In this document: piece by piece, positions 49,216-59,059 of the stretch
Layout of the letters: every line of letters begins with the position of its first letter
How positions within the stretch are numbered: position 1 is the stretch's first letter
NCBI GenBank assembly: GCA_019918135.1
Contig: WBZZ01000550.1
Span: 1 to 64,000 of the forward strand
Length of the DNA stretch: 64,000 nucleotides
Origin: Paulinella micropora
Lineage: Eukaryota; Cercozoa; Imbricatea; Euglyphida; Paulinellidae
Reading direction: 5' to 3'
Made by a program: the position numbers and the translations under genes
Notes under the pieces: generated by a model
Told to the model about the DNA's origin: nothing
Database searches by the model: none
Seen by the model: only the letters and a program-made list of their open reading frames with translations

Positions 49216-49296
49216 CCAAAAAGAAATGTACTCGTTCAGCCGGAGTCTCGACAAGGGAGAAGAGGAGGGGGGGGGGCGTCCGGCATTGGGGTGCTT

Positions 49297-49440
49297 AGTT
49301 GAGTCGGCATCCTCCTCGTCCCCCACGAGCGTGGAGTTTAGGTATTGGTCTCGTACTTGCTTTGCGCTCAGGGTTTTTAACGACCTTGCCGGCTTCTCAC
49401 AAAACACCCTTGCCTGCTTCGTTCATGAGCCGCGTAAGTT
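49297..49440 (-). pseudogene. N-terminal fragment of the 45896 gene family
   Basis: FCEKPARSL and AKQVRDQYLNSTLVGDEEDA on the minus strand match residues ~38-70 of the 45896 protein (FCEKLARSLTLNAKQVRDQY). Only this part is left; R1 lies on its 3' side. About one break. Confidence 0.6.
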
Positions 49441-49513
49441 TAAGACTTTGTCAAACTTCCAACCAAAAGAAAATTGAACGCTTGAGTAAAACTATACTCT
49501 GCCGAAAGAACCT

Positions 49514-50303
49514 CTACATTTCTTCAAGATCGTGTAATATTATTTCCCTTGTATATTTCTTTTTTATGTACTTGGCAAAAATGATAGCCGATCGTGCTGC
49601 TGTAAGGCCTACAAACATGCACATTTGTGCAAAGATAAAGAAAAAGAAGTATACAAGCGAACTAGTACCAATGTACTGGGCCTTAGCGGGCATCCACCAC
49701 GAAGCAAATCGCTGGTTGAAGATCTTTGGCATGACTGCGTAATTGCATGGGTGGTCGGCTCCGCCGAGCGAGTCGGGGATGATATGGTCGATGTGGAACG
49801 GAACCTTGCGCACGCCGTTCTTGTCGAAGTAATCACAAAAGTAGAGGCTGCTCCGGTGCGCCAACACCCAGGCACGTACTTGTGCCCTCGTCATGAAGTG
49901 TTTGGTGTTGGTCAGAGGCTTGATAAACCCGAGGTAGACGGGCTGGGGCTCAATTTCGTGGGGCTGGATGAAGCTTGCGCATCTCTGCCATTATCTCGTT
50001 CAGGTGCTTCTTGCCGTTGGAAGGCGTAATGTCGCTGCCGTCCCAGTCGATCTCCTGCGGGCCTGACGATTTCAGCTGCGGTTGCTCGGGCGCAGTGACA
50101 GCGATAATCTGGGCCGTTTTGCCACAGGCTCCTGCGAAGACTCTCGGGCTGCTGCTTGCGTTGTTGGACCTGCTCATGTTCGGGTTCAGGCAGGAGCACT
50201 GGTTCGGTCGAGCCTGTGGCTTGCGCAGTGTCGGAAGACCTTTGCTGCTGCTGTTGTTCGGCTGTACTTGCTCCGCCTGCCTTGGGTTTCCCTCAATTCT
50301 CAA
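49514..50303 (-). pseudogene. HNH endonuclease paralogue, with an intron
   Basis: The C-terminal part reads VPFHIDHIIPDSLGGADHPC followed by NYAVMPKIFNQRFASWWMPA, the same HNH signature as 47032 with ~60% identity by eye; MTRAQVRAWVLAHRSSLYF precedes it. Further upstream another frame reads RVFAGACGKTAQIIAVTAPE and KKHLNEIMAEMRKLHP, matching the linker and the NEI/REI region of the paralogue. The N-terminal KilA-N-like domain is missing. About one break, apart from a 60-nt insertion with GT...AG ends (49609-49668). Ends LHDLEEM, stop at 49514. Confidence 0.7.
49609..49668 (-). other. 60-nt GT...AG intron in the HNH paralogue
   Basis: On the minus strand this segment starts GTACTAGTTCGC and ends GCATGTTTGTAG, with TTCTTTTTCTTTATC in the middle. 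Compared with the intact paralogue it interrupts AKAQYI(G/T)-(L/V)TAAR at exactly this point, and the flanks on both sides match. Sixty is a multiple of three, which keeps the frame open through it. Confidence 0.65.
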
Positions 50304-50309
50304 ATTTCT

Positions 50310-50570
50310 GACGTGAAACTTTAGTGTTCGGCGGATGCCACGCGTCAGGCCCCCGCCACTTTTCGAAGCTTTCCTGCAGGGCTTCTGTCACGCATCGCGC
50401 TGGGCTATTGTGGGTATTGGCTCGGCTTTCAACCTGGCCCCCTTGTCTTTGGTCGTCTGGCACTTGCCGCATTTGCGGGAGCCTCGTGTGCCATCATGTA
50501 GCATAAAAAACCTTGCACAGCTTGAATAACAAATGTTAACTTCCGGTGTGTGTGCGCACCAAAAGCAGCA
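50310..50570. other. Unassigned; possible Cys-rich coding scrap on the minus strand
   Basis: Minus-strand frame 50388-50530 reads DGTRGSRKCGKCQTTKDKGA, with one CxxC; gene-like, no family. Confidence 0.25.
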
Positions 50571-50574
50571 ACCT

Positions 50575-51200
50575 CTTACTAGTGCCAAAGATTAAAAACT
50601 TTGTCAAAGATTTTTTTTTATTCATTTTTTTGTACATTTTTAGCGCACCCTGTGGTCTGTCAAGACCTTTGCGAAAAAAGTTCTTTGGCGCCCTCACCCC
50701 TGCCTCTTCCCTCTCCCACTCCTAGCTTTCGGTGCCAAGTGTAAGGCCGTCGAGTTTTAATTCAGCGTAAGTTACAAATTCCTGACACGCCCCTCTCCCC
50801 TTCCCTCTCCCACTCCCTATTCTCAGACGGAGGACTAAGACAATTCGTGCTCCCCCCCCCTTTCTGTCCCAGAGAGTGCGCCGCCCCATCGTCACTCGTC
50901 GTATGACTTAGGGTTTGTAGTCGAGACAAGGACCGGGGGGGTGCCCCCCCCCTTTTTTTCTTCTTTCCTCCCTCTGAGCCCCCTGAGCCCGGGGGGCTCA
51001 AAGAAAAGGGGAAGGGCAAGGGGGGGAGGGGAAGAGCGCAGAAGCTACAAAAAAATGCAGGAAACGCCTCAACTAAGCCCTCCCCCATGCCGGGCGCCCC
51101 CCCCCTTTCCATTCCGCTTCTTTGCCCCTTTCCTTCTCCCGCCCCCCTCGACGGGGAGGATTGGTTCGCCCCCTTTCTCACCCTTCCCCCTCTCTCCTTT
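50575..51200. repeat. R4, R7 and R5 repeats
   Basis: Forward R4 near 50580-50650 and 50730-50790, R7 at 50866-50935, R5 palindrome near 50975 with its GCAGAAGCTACAAAAAAATG tail near 51040. Confidence 0.6.
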
Positions 51201-51303
51201 AAACTTGTTTTGTGCCTCTCTTCCCCTCTACCGGCCGCCTAGAAACAGCCGAAGAAAAATTGTTGCTGGCCAGGAAAAAAACGCACAGAGTGTGCACAGA
51301 AAG

Positions 51304-52233
51304 ATGGGGAGTGCACCATCTACTGCCGACGACGCTAGCAATGCAGAGGGGGCCGCCCGCAAGAATTCTCGGCGGGCGGAAGTGCGCACAGAACTTCGGA
51401 TAGACCTGACTCGCGACAGGCACGGAGCCGACGGCTGGTTGCGCTTGAAGCTGAGCCACGCGGCAGTGCTGAGCGGCAGCGCCTTCGTGTTGGGCGCCGG
51501 GTGCTTCAGGGCCCGCCTTGTTCTGCCGAGCGCGGTGGATCCGTGCGATTATGCGCAAGAGGCCTATCGATCGATCGAAACGGACTCAAACGTACTGCGG
51601 GTCTGCGCTGACCTGTCGGCCATCCTAGCCCCGAGCCTGCGGCTGGAGCTGCTGCCAAGGCAGGGGGGTGGGCGCGACCAGGAGTTGGCGTTACTGCTCT
51701 TCGAGACGTCCAGGCTTGCCTGTGTGGTGCGAGAGTTGAGCACGCCGCGCCTGTTGCCCATCGAAGCAACCGAGCTCGCCCGCTGGGGGCACAGCGGCAC
51801 AGGGGTTGCCTGTCGCAGGGTGGGGTTGCTGTGCATGTTGGAGGGACACGTGGTCTTTGACAAAGACTTGCTGCGTTTCGAGGATGTCAAGGACCTCCCA
51901 AAAGAGAATAATAACTATACAAAAATAGGAGCTTTCTGCACCCTGCTGGAGCTGCCTTTGGCGTGGCGCCCCGCGCAGGTTGTAACGTACCCCTTTCCTC
52001 CGGGAACCTTTTTTCCACTTCATCTCGGTAACAGTGCAATACGACAAGATAGTCTTGAAGTAGACACGGACGGGCGGGTTCGCTTGTGTGTCACATGCAA
52101 TAACGTTAACGTCACACCCAAGCAGCTAATTTCGGGCAACTTTGTGCAAAGGTCGTTTCGGGACGAAGACAACAATATCTGGAGAATGTCGCCCACGCTT
52201 GACCTCAGTGTGTTGCGTTGGTTCATGGCCTAA
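51304..52233 (+). CDS. Uncharacterised 309-aa protein
   Basis: ATG at 51304 gives MGSAPSTADDASNAEGAARK; MGSxxS is compatible with N-myristoylation. Residues ~30-160 are strand-rich (VRTELRIDLTRDRHGADGWL, SGSAFVLGAGCFRARLVLP, LVC-type strands). Residues ~165-270 (WGHSGTGVACRRVGLLCMLE, GHVVFDKDLLRFEDV, LPLAWRPAQVVTYPFPPGTF, LEVDTDGRVRLCV) end in a W-R-P-A...G...L-E-V-D-x-D-G-R-V pattern often seen in beta-rich tip domains of fibre-like proteins; this comparison is loose. A copy of this part is at 17530. The frame is intact; the stop is followed by AT-rich CAATTATTAAAAAAACATTC. No family is recognised with certainty. Confidence 0.7.
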   Translation: MGSAPSTADDASNAEGAARKNSRRAEVRTELRIDLTRDRHGADGWLRLKLSHAAVLSGSAFVLGAGCFRARLVLPSAVDPCDYAQEAYRSIETDSNVLRVCADLSAILAPSLRLELLPRQGGGRDQELALLLFETSRLACVVRELSTPRLLPIEATELARWGHSGTGVACRRVGLLCMLEGHVVFDKDLLRFEDVKDLPKENNNYTKIGAFCTLLELPLAWRPAQVVTYPFPPGTFFPLHLGNSAIRQDSLEVDTDGRVRLCVTCNNVNVTPKQLISGNFVQRSFRDEDNNIWRMSPTLDLSVLRWFMA

Positions 52234-52284
52234 ACGATCTGCTCGTAGTAGCAATTATTAAAAAAACATTCTTGAATACTTTGT

Positions 52285-52935
52285 TTAAACACTTTTGTCC
52301 GGACGGCACCATTTAGCGCTAGATGAACCGGCCGTTCCGGAGACTAGCAGAGAAACCGGACGTTTTCCCGCAGAGGGAAACGGTACGCCTTTTTTTTTAC
52401 TTGCACGAAATGTTTTCGGCCCTCTTGCCTCCCCCTCCCCCCTTGCCTGACGGTGGGGGAGTGACAGAACGGGACGACGAAAGTGAGAGGGGCGGCGCAA
52501 GTGAGAGGGGCGACGCAAGTGAGAGGGGAGGGGGAGGACGTCTTCCACACGGCGGCGTTTGGGCGTCTGTGTGGGATTTTCTTTTGCGCAAGTAGAATTT
52601 GGCGCCAAATTGGCGCCTACGATTGTTTTTCCGGGAAGACTAAGACGCACTGCCTTTTCTGACCGTATCACGCACCCTACCCTCCGGACGGCACAATTTG
52701 GCGCTAAATTTAGCAGGGGCCGTTTCCGGAGGCCAGCAGAGAATCCGGACGTTTTCCCGCGGAAAGAAACGGTACGTCTTTTTCTTTTACTCGCACGAAA
52801 TGGAAAGGAGAAAAAAGGGGGAAATAAGGGGGGAGGGAGACGCCCTTCCCCCCCTTTTCCCTTCTTTCCCCCTCTTTTCTCCTCTCCCTTCCTCCCCCTC
52901 CCCTTCTCCGGCACCTTTCGCGCGACGGGCGTTGG
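52285..52935 (+). repeat. R2 array, about two units
   Basis: CGGACGGCACCATTTAGCGC, GAGAAACCGGACGTTTTCCC, GAAATGTTTTCGGCCCTCTT, three GACGCAAGTGAGAGGGGC-type units, GGAGGACGTCTTCCACACGG, TTGGCGCCAAATTGGCGCC and CTGCCTTTTCTGACCGTATC. The second unit decays into a purine/pyrimidine tract after GAAATGG. Confidence 0.8.
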
Positions 52936-53545
52936 ACATTAATAAGAGCCGGTTGAGCAAGCAGCCCGCCAAAGAACTTTGGTTTTCCGAGCTGCTACAG
53001 GTGTGCATGGGCCTGGCCACGACGGTTGACGCGAGGTACTGGTGCGGGCCGGGCTGCTGTTCTTTGCCCCCTGCCTCCTCCCTCTCCTAGTTCTCAGTGC
53101 CAAGTTTAAGGTCGTCAAGCTTTAATAAAATAATTTTTTACTTTCTTGGCGTGCGCCCCCTGTCCCTCTTCCATTCTTAGCCCTGGGGGGTAACCAATGC
53201 TTTGCCCCCCCCCGGACTCAGTTCAGAACAGCGAATAAGCTAAGACTGGCTCTGGAGAAGTCACTCGTCGTATGACTGAGACGGAGTTTGTAGTCGAGAC
53301 AGAGCACCGGAGGGGGGGGCGCCCCCCCCTTTTTCTTTTTTTCTTCCCTCCTCCTGAGCCCCTGAGCCCGGGGGGCTCAAAGAACAGGGGAAGGGCAAGG
53401 GGGAGGGGAAGAGCGCAGAAGCTACAAAAGAATGCATGAAACGCCTCAACTAAGCCCTCCCCTCCCCGTTATCCCTTGTCGAGGCTTTTTAAGGTATATT
53501 CTTTTTGGTACTTTCTTGACTTTCCTTGCCTCTTTTCTCTCCCGC
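52936..53545. repeat. R4, R7 and R5 repeats
   Basis: Forward R4 near 53085-53150, R7 at 53249-53310, R5 near 53353 and tail near 53415. A short frame near 52935-53040 (LSKQPAKELWFSELLQVCMG) is gene-like but unassigned. Confidence 0.55.
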
Positions 53546-53775
53546 GTCCGTCTGTGTCCAAAGCCCAAGCTTGAAACCTATGGTCGATACGAGATGCTCA
53601 CCAAAGAAGCAAACATATCAGGCTAGAGCACTAGCAGCAGCTAGTTGTACAAAGACAAGTATGAAATTCCACCAGATGGTAGTGTCAGGCTCAGTCCATC
53701 TTCGCCCGTTCTCGCCTTTCTTGTAAAAGAAGGCCAAGCGGGGTTTTTCCGACGTCGCCTTCTGCTGCCTTCTCC
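53546..53775 (+). pseudogene. Longer copy of the 2346 gene fragment
   Basis: PKPKLETYGRYEMLTKEANI, then YKDKYEIPPDGSVRLSPSSP and VLAFLVKEGQAGFF. About one break. No family recognised. Confidence 0.35.
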
Positions 53776-53779
53776 CGCT

Positions 53780-54700
53780 CCCTTTCGTGGTTCTCGTGTC
53801 AAGTGTAAGACTTTGTCGAGCTTTAATAAAGAAATTCTTTTTCGTACTTTCTCGGCGCCCCTTTCTCCTTTACCTTGGTCTTGTGTCTCCCCTTTCCTCT
53901 CCCGCGGAGAAAAAAACCGCTCACCAAATTTCTTTCTGGTTGAGCGAAGGACAAGTTTTTGCATGTCCCCCCTCCCCCTCTCTCTCCCTCAGAAAAAGGA
54001 GCGGGGCGAGAGGAGGGAGCGGGGCGAGAAGGGAGAGCGGGGGGGGGGGTGAGAAATGCAGAAAGAATAAAAAGGGAAAAGAAGGGGACAGGGAGACACC
54101 ATTCCCCTTCCCCTTCCCCTTCCCTCTTCCATCTTTCCTCTCTCCCCTCTTTCTCCCCCTTCCCCTCTCAAGTGTAAGGCTTTATCGAGACTTGTTTTAT
54201 AATTTTTTTGGGGTACTTTATCGACTTTCTCCCTCTCCCGCTCCCCGTCCGCAGACGGGGGACTAGACAATTCGTGCGCGGCGGGCGCTGGACATTGGGA
54301 GCGGGTTGAGAGAGCGGCCCGTCAACACTCCCCTTCTCCTCCCTCCCTTGCCTCTCTCTCCTCTCTTACTTATAGCTTGGAATGCCAAGTGTGTTTTAAT
54401 TCAGCATATTTCGCACTTTCTTGGCGTTCCTTCTTCCCCTTGCCCCTTCTCTCCCTCTCCTAGTCCTCGTGCCCCAATTGTAATACCGTCGAGATTTAAT
54501 TAAAGAAAATTCGTTTTGTACTTTCTTGGCACACTCTCCCCCCATTCTTTGCCTCTTCCCTCTCCCACTCCCTGTTCTCAGACAGAGGACCAAGACAATT
54601 CTATTTGGTTTGTAGCTTAAAACTAGACAAGGCATTACACTTGACACTTGCAACGGCATCTGGCCCATGTCATGTTGCTGCGGTAGCCTATGTTAGAACC
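53780..54700. repeat. R4, R6-like and polypurine repeats
   Basis: Forward R4 near 53795-53860, 54170-54230, 54380-54425 and 54460-54525; R6-like CTCACCAAATTTCTTTCTGG with GCGAAGGACAAGTTTTTGCA near 53918; a GGGAGCGGGGCGAGAAG tandem at 53999-54045. Confidence 0.55.
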
Positions 54701-56950
54701 CTGGCCGGCATCGTCTGTGCTCTGTTCGCGTGCTAAGAGAGTGAGAAAAAGAATACGCTTGAATTAAAGCTCGACGGTCTTACATTTGGGGGGCACTGGG
54801 AACTAGGAGCGGAGCACCGTGCTCCAGTACGACCCTGTGGCGGATGGATGGGCGGTGGTCAGTGTGCTAGGAAGACAAGAGCCCCACAACCCCCGACGGC
54901 GTCCTGTCCGTGCCATGGCTCGGCCACCGTGCGCAAGGTCAGAAAAATATGAAAAAAGGAAAGAAATTTTGGCCCGACAACAAAGGGAACAGACGGGGGG
55001 AGGAAGAAAGGGGAGGGAGGAAAAGGAAGGGAGGAAAAAGGGGGCGGGATGTGCTTCCCCCCGTCCCCCCTCTCGCCCCTCTTTCCCCCCTGTCCCCTGC
55101 TATCCCCCTCTCCCCCTCGTCCCTTGTTTGCGCGTGCAGAGGGAAGAGGCAGGAAAGGGGGGAGCACAAATTGTCATAGTCCACTGTCTGAGAATCGGGA
55201 GCGGGGGAGGGAGGGCAGGGCGCGCTTCGCCGGTGTACAAAAAAATTAAAAAAAAATCCATGACAAAGTTGTAATCTTGGCACTGAAAACTAAGAGAGGA
55301 AGGGGCCGGGGATTAGTGGAGGCGTTGCATGTATTTATTTTTTGTAGCTTCTGCGCCCTCCGGGGAGGGAGGGTAGGGGCGCGCTAAAAATGTAAAAATT
55401 TAATAAAATTTACTGACAAGATTTCAATCTTGGCACTGAGAACGTGTATAGGGAGGGGCGCTAAGAATGTACAAGAAAAAATTAATAAAAAATTACTGAC
55501 AAAATTTTAATTTTGGCACTGAGAACTAAGAGAAGGAGAGGAGGGGCGGGGGGAGGATCCGGCACGATCTGTCTTGCCCCTCCCCCCCCCGTCTGAGAAC
55601 GTGTACAGGGAGGGCGGGTGTGCTCTCTCCCCCCCCTTCTCTCGTCCCTTGTTTGCGCGTGCAAACGCGTTCCCAAAAAAATTTTCTTTTCCACTTTTCA
55701 TATTCTTCCTATTTCCGCAGATTTTGCGCACCGTGCTCCAGCACAAACCCACGGCAGATGGATGGGCGGTAGTCAATGTGCTAGGAGGACAAGGGCCTCA
55801 CTAACCCCCCCCCCAACGGCGTCCTGTCCGTGCCATGGCTCGGCCACCGTGCGCAAGGTCAGAAAATATGAAAAGAAGAAAAGAATTTTTTTTGCCCGAC
55901 AACAAAGGGAACAGACGGGGGAATGAAGGGGAGGGAGGGGGAGAGGAAAGGGGAAGAGGGAAGGGGGGAGGAAGGGGGCGGGGTGTGCTTTCCCCCCCGC
56001 CCCCCTCACTGTCTGAGAATCGGGAGCGGGAGCGGAAGAGGGAGGGCAGGGGCGCGCTAAAAAATGTACAGAAAAAAAAATCCATGACAACGTTGTAATC
56101 TTGGCACCGAAAACTAAGAGAGGAAGGGGCCGGGGGGGATTAGTGGAGGCGTTGCATGTATTTATTTTGTTTGTAGCTTCTGCGCCCCCCTTCCCCTCCC
56201 CTGCTCCTTGAGCCCCCCCGGGCTCAGGGGAGGGTGGGCAGAAAGGATTTCTGGATAAAGAGGGGGGGGGCGCCCCGGCACGGGGTCAGTGGCATCTTAG
56301 TTTTTTTGTCAGTTTTGCCCCCCTATTCGTTGAGCCCCCCGGGCTCAGGGGGGGGCTGTGGAGTAGAGGGGCGCGCTAAGAATGTGCAAGAAAAGTCTTT
56401 TTTAATTAAAACTCGACAAAGCATCACACTTGACACTTGCAACGGCACCCTCAGGCTGCCGCAGCATCCGGCCCACTCGACGGTCTTACACTTGGGGCAC
56501 TGAAAACTAGGAACAGATTACCGTGCCCCCAGCAAGACCCTGCGGAGGATGGATGGGCGGTAGCCAATGTGCCAGGACAAAGGCCTCACTACCCCGACGG
56601 CGTCCTGTCCGTGCCATAGCTCGACCACCGTGCGCAAGGTCAGGAAAATATGAAAAAAGGAAGAGAAAAATTGTTGCCAGACAACAAAGGGAACAGACGA
56701 GGGGAGAGAAGGGGAAGGGAAGAAAGGGGCGGGATGTGCATTTCCCCGCTCCCCCCCTCGTCCCTTGTTTGTGTATGCAAACGCGTTCCGAATTTTTTTT
56801 CTACTTTTCATATTCCTGCAGATATTTCCGCAGATCTTGCGCACCGTGTTCCAGCACGACCCTGCGGCGCTTGCCCCCTCCCTCCCTCCCCCTCTCCCCG
56901 TTTTTAGACGAGGGGGAGGGCGCCCTTTCTCCCTGACGCCCCTCCTCTCC
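54700..56950. repeat. R3 (forward) and R4 (reverse) repeats, block 4
   Basis: R3 forward at 54805-54980, 55655-55890 and 56505-56850; reverse R4 near 54730, 55230, 55395, 55470, 56055 and 56385; R5 near 56210 and 56330. In the last R3 both ends are visible: GTGCGCAAGGTCAGGAAAAT (56630) and TTTTCATATTCCTGCAGATA with CCGCAGATCTTGCGC (56804-56840). No gene. Confidence 0.7.
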
Positions 56951-56954
56951 CATT

Positions 56955-57050
56955 CCGCAGGGGTAACATAAATCAAATGTTTTCCCGCGGAAAAAAGCCG
57001 CGCACCAAATCTTTTTTGTTGCGCAAATGACAAGTTTTTTCATGTCCCTC
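56955..57050. repeat. R6 copy
   Basis: TTCCGCAGGGGTAACATAAA, TCAAATGTTTTCCCGCGGAA and TTGTTGCGCAAATGACAAG; close to 58765-58850. Confidence 0.7.
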
Positions 57051-57555
57051 CCCCCCTCCCCCTCTCCCCCAAGGAGGGAGCGGGGCAAGAGGAGGGAGCG
57101 GGGAGAGAAGGGGGAAAGGGGAGAGAGAGGAAAGGGGGGGGGCGCCCCCCCGCCCTCTGCGGGCTCTAAAGAAAGTTTGGCATATTTTTGGATCCCCTGC
57201 AGATTCTCGGCGCGCTTTAAAGGAAATAAATACATGCAACGCCTCCACTAAGCCCCTCTCATGCCGAGCACACCCCCCCCTCCCCCCTCCCTGTACAAGT
57301 TCTCAGACGGGGGTTTATGACAAGGGTCGTGCCTCTCCCCCTTCTCTTTCCTACTGCCTCTTCTCAGACGGGGGACTAGACAAATCGTGCGCGGCGGGGG
57401 CTGGATATTGGGAGCTGGTTGAGCGAGCGGCCCGCCAACACTCCCCTTCTCCTCCCTTCCTTGCCTCTTCCCTCTTCCACTCATAGTTTTCGGTTTCAAG
57501 GGTAAGACTTTGTCGAGCTTTTAATAAAAAAAATTCTTTTTTTTGTACTATACCG
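57051..57555. repeat. Polypurine tract, R5 tail and R4
   Basis: GGGAGCGGGGCAAGAGGA tandem near 57075-57125, an R5-like tail near 57225, and a forward R4 near 57485-57545. No gene. Confidence 0.5.
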
Positions 57556-57557
57556 CG

Positions 57558-57655
57558 GGGCGTGATATGGTTAAATTTTGGACGTGATATGGCTAAAAAA
57601 GGCAGTTCGCTCGGAAAACTCGGAAGCATTGCCTTTTCAGCTCTTATCACAAGCC
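57558..57655. repeat. R1 copy
   Basis: GTGATATGGTTAAATTTTGG, GTGATATGGCTAAAAAAGGC, GCTCGGAAAACTCGG and TTGCCTTTTCAGCTCTTATC. It ends 23 bases before the 3' end of the kinase-like gene on the minus strand. Confidence 0.75.
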
Positions 57656-57677
57656 CCGCGGTGCTTCATCTTTGCTA

Positions 57678-58393
57678 TTAATATAAGCCTAACTCTCGCT
57701 GACTGTACGAGGGTGGGAGACGTAGCCTGACACAAGCGGAGGAGGCCCGCGCTAACACTGCGCTGAATCCGCGCGGGTCTGTCGTTTTTGCTAGCAGCTC
57801 AAGGACCACGTGCGGGGGAAGGAGGTATTCCGTCTTGTAGGTGGCTGTGCTTGGATCAATTCCGAGCATATGAAGGTGTTGACTGGGGAATAGTAGTTCG
57901 TCGAGGTCGGACAGTGCTTCCCAACGCCCGACGTGTGCATAGTGTCGCAGCCTCGGTAGAGCCGGGAGGTTGGCTGCGGCCAGCTTATCGCGTACACCAC
58001 CTTGTGGGTAAAGCTTTTGCAGCACCAGCGGCAGGCCGGTCCTAAACGTCAGGCTTGCTAGAGCTAAATAATCTCGAAACGCACCGTCGGCAGAGGCGGG
58101 CCTGGCCCCGTCATAATCAATAAGGGTCACGGTATTTGTTTGTACCAGAGCTCGCCGTTCTCCCCGGAGCCTGCAAAGTCAGCCCCGTCCACAATGTGCA
58201 CGTAACCTACCCGCCCGCTTAGTTTTTTGCCTAGAAGCGCAGTGTCGTCGGTCGTTATCCACACGCAATACCCTCCGGGCAATAGCCCAAACTCGAAGCG
58301 CGTCACTTCAAGACAACATTGCACAATTGCCAGCGCGTAATGCCTGGTGGCTTGGCAGGGCACCTTGTCTGTGCAACCCCCCGCCCAGAGCAT
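57678..58393 (-). pseudogene. Kinase/phosphotransferase-like gene, in two frames
   Basis: The upstream part (to 58393) reads YALAIVQCCLEVTRFEFGLL, GGYCVWITTDDTALLGKKLS and GRVGYVHIVDGADFAGSGE. The downstream part begins TLIDYDGARPASADGAFRDY and continues with LPRLRHYAHVGRWEALSDLD to a stop at 57678. LIDYD fits the metal-binding Asp of APH/choline-kinase-type folds; the catalytic HGDxHxxN loop is not seen here, but the scrap at 60640 has it just before the same LIDYD. The 5' end is lost. About one break. Substrate unknown. Confidence 0.5.
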
Positions 58394-58613
58394 TTCCTTG
58401 TCTTTTGTTTGCTTCTATTGGGAGCGGAGAGATTGTGTTTCTGCTTTCTTCTCGGCACGGAAGAACCAACCGGGATCTAGCCTTATTGATTTCTGCCCGC
58501 GAGCCACCTTGAAAGACTCCGGGAGGGAGGCGCGGGGGGAAGAGTGGCGCGGGAGAGACACACCTGCAAGCACAGGCTGTCGGAGGGGACACAAAACTCT
58601 TCCTCTGTTAATA
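58394..58613. other. Unassigned
   Basis: No repeat or family recognised. Balanced base composition suggests the degraded 5' part of the kinase-like gene or another gene. Confidence 0.25.
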
Positions 58614-58710
58614 GATATGATTAAATTTCGGACGTGATATGGCTAAAAAAAGGCAGCTCCGTCGGAAAACTCGGAGGGCATTTGCCTTTTTTGTCCGTAT
58701 CACGCGCCCC
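58614..58710. repeat. R1 copy
   Basis: GATATGATTAAATTTCGGAC, GTGATATGGCTAAAAAAAGG, GTCGGAAAACTCGGAGGGCA and TTGCCTTTTTTGTCCGTATC. Confidence 0.75.
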
Positions 58711-58764
58711 AGGCAAAACAGCAAGATTTTGCGCCAAGTGAACGTGCCGCTCCGGTCTCATTCC

Positions 58765-58850
58765 GCGGGGTAACATAAATCAAATGTTTTCCCGCGGAAG
58801 AAAAACCGCGCACTAATTTTTTTTATGCGCAAATGACAAGTTGTTTCATG
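58765..58850. repeat. R6 copy
   Basis: CCGCGGGGTAACATAAATCA, AATGTTTTCCCGCGGAAGAA and GCGCAAATGACAAGTTGTTT. A polypurine tandem follows to 58950, as after the copies at 53960 and 57050. Confidence 0.7.
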
Positions 58851-59009
58851 GACCCCCTCCCCTCCCCCTCCTCCCCGAGGAAAGAGCGGGGGGAGAGGAG
58901 GGGGCGGGGCAAGAAGAGGGAGCAGGGGAAAGAACTGGAAAGAAGAAGAGAAGGGGGGGGAGCACCCCCCTTCCCTTTCCTACTTGTTCTCAGACGGGGG
59001 ACTAGACAA

Positions 59010-59059
59010 TTAGTGCGCTGTACACCATGTTATTTTTAGGTTTCTGTTTATCATTAGAC
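59010..59059 (+). promoter_or_regulatory. R10 shared upstream sequence, copy 2
   Basis: GCTGTACACCATGTTATTTT and GGTTTCTGTTTATCATTAGA; matches 42590-42640. It leads directly into the gene at 59060. Confidence 0.4.
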
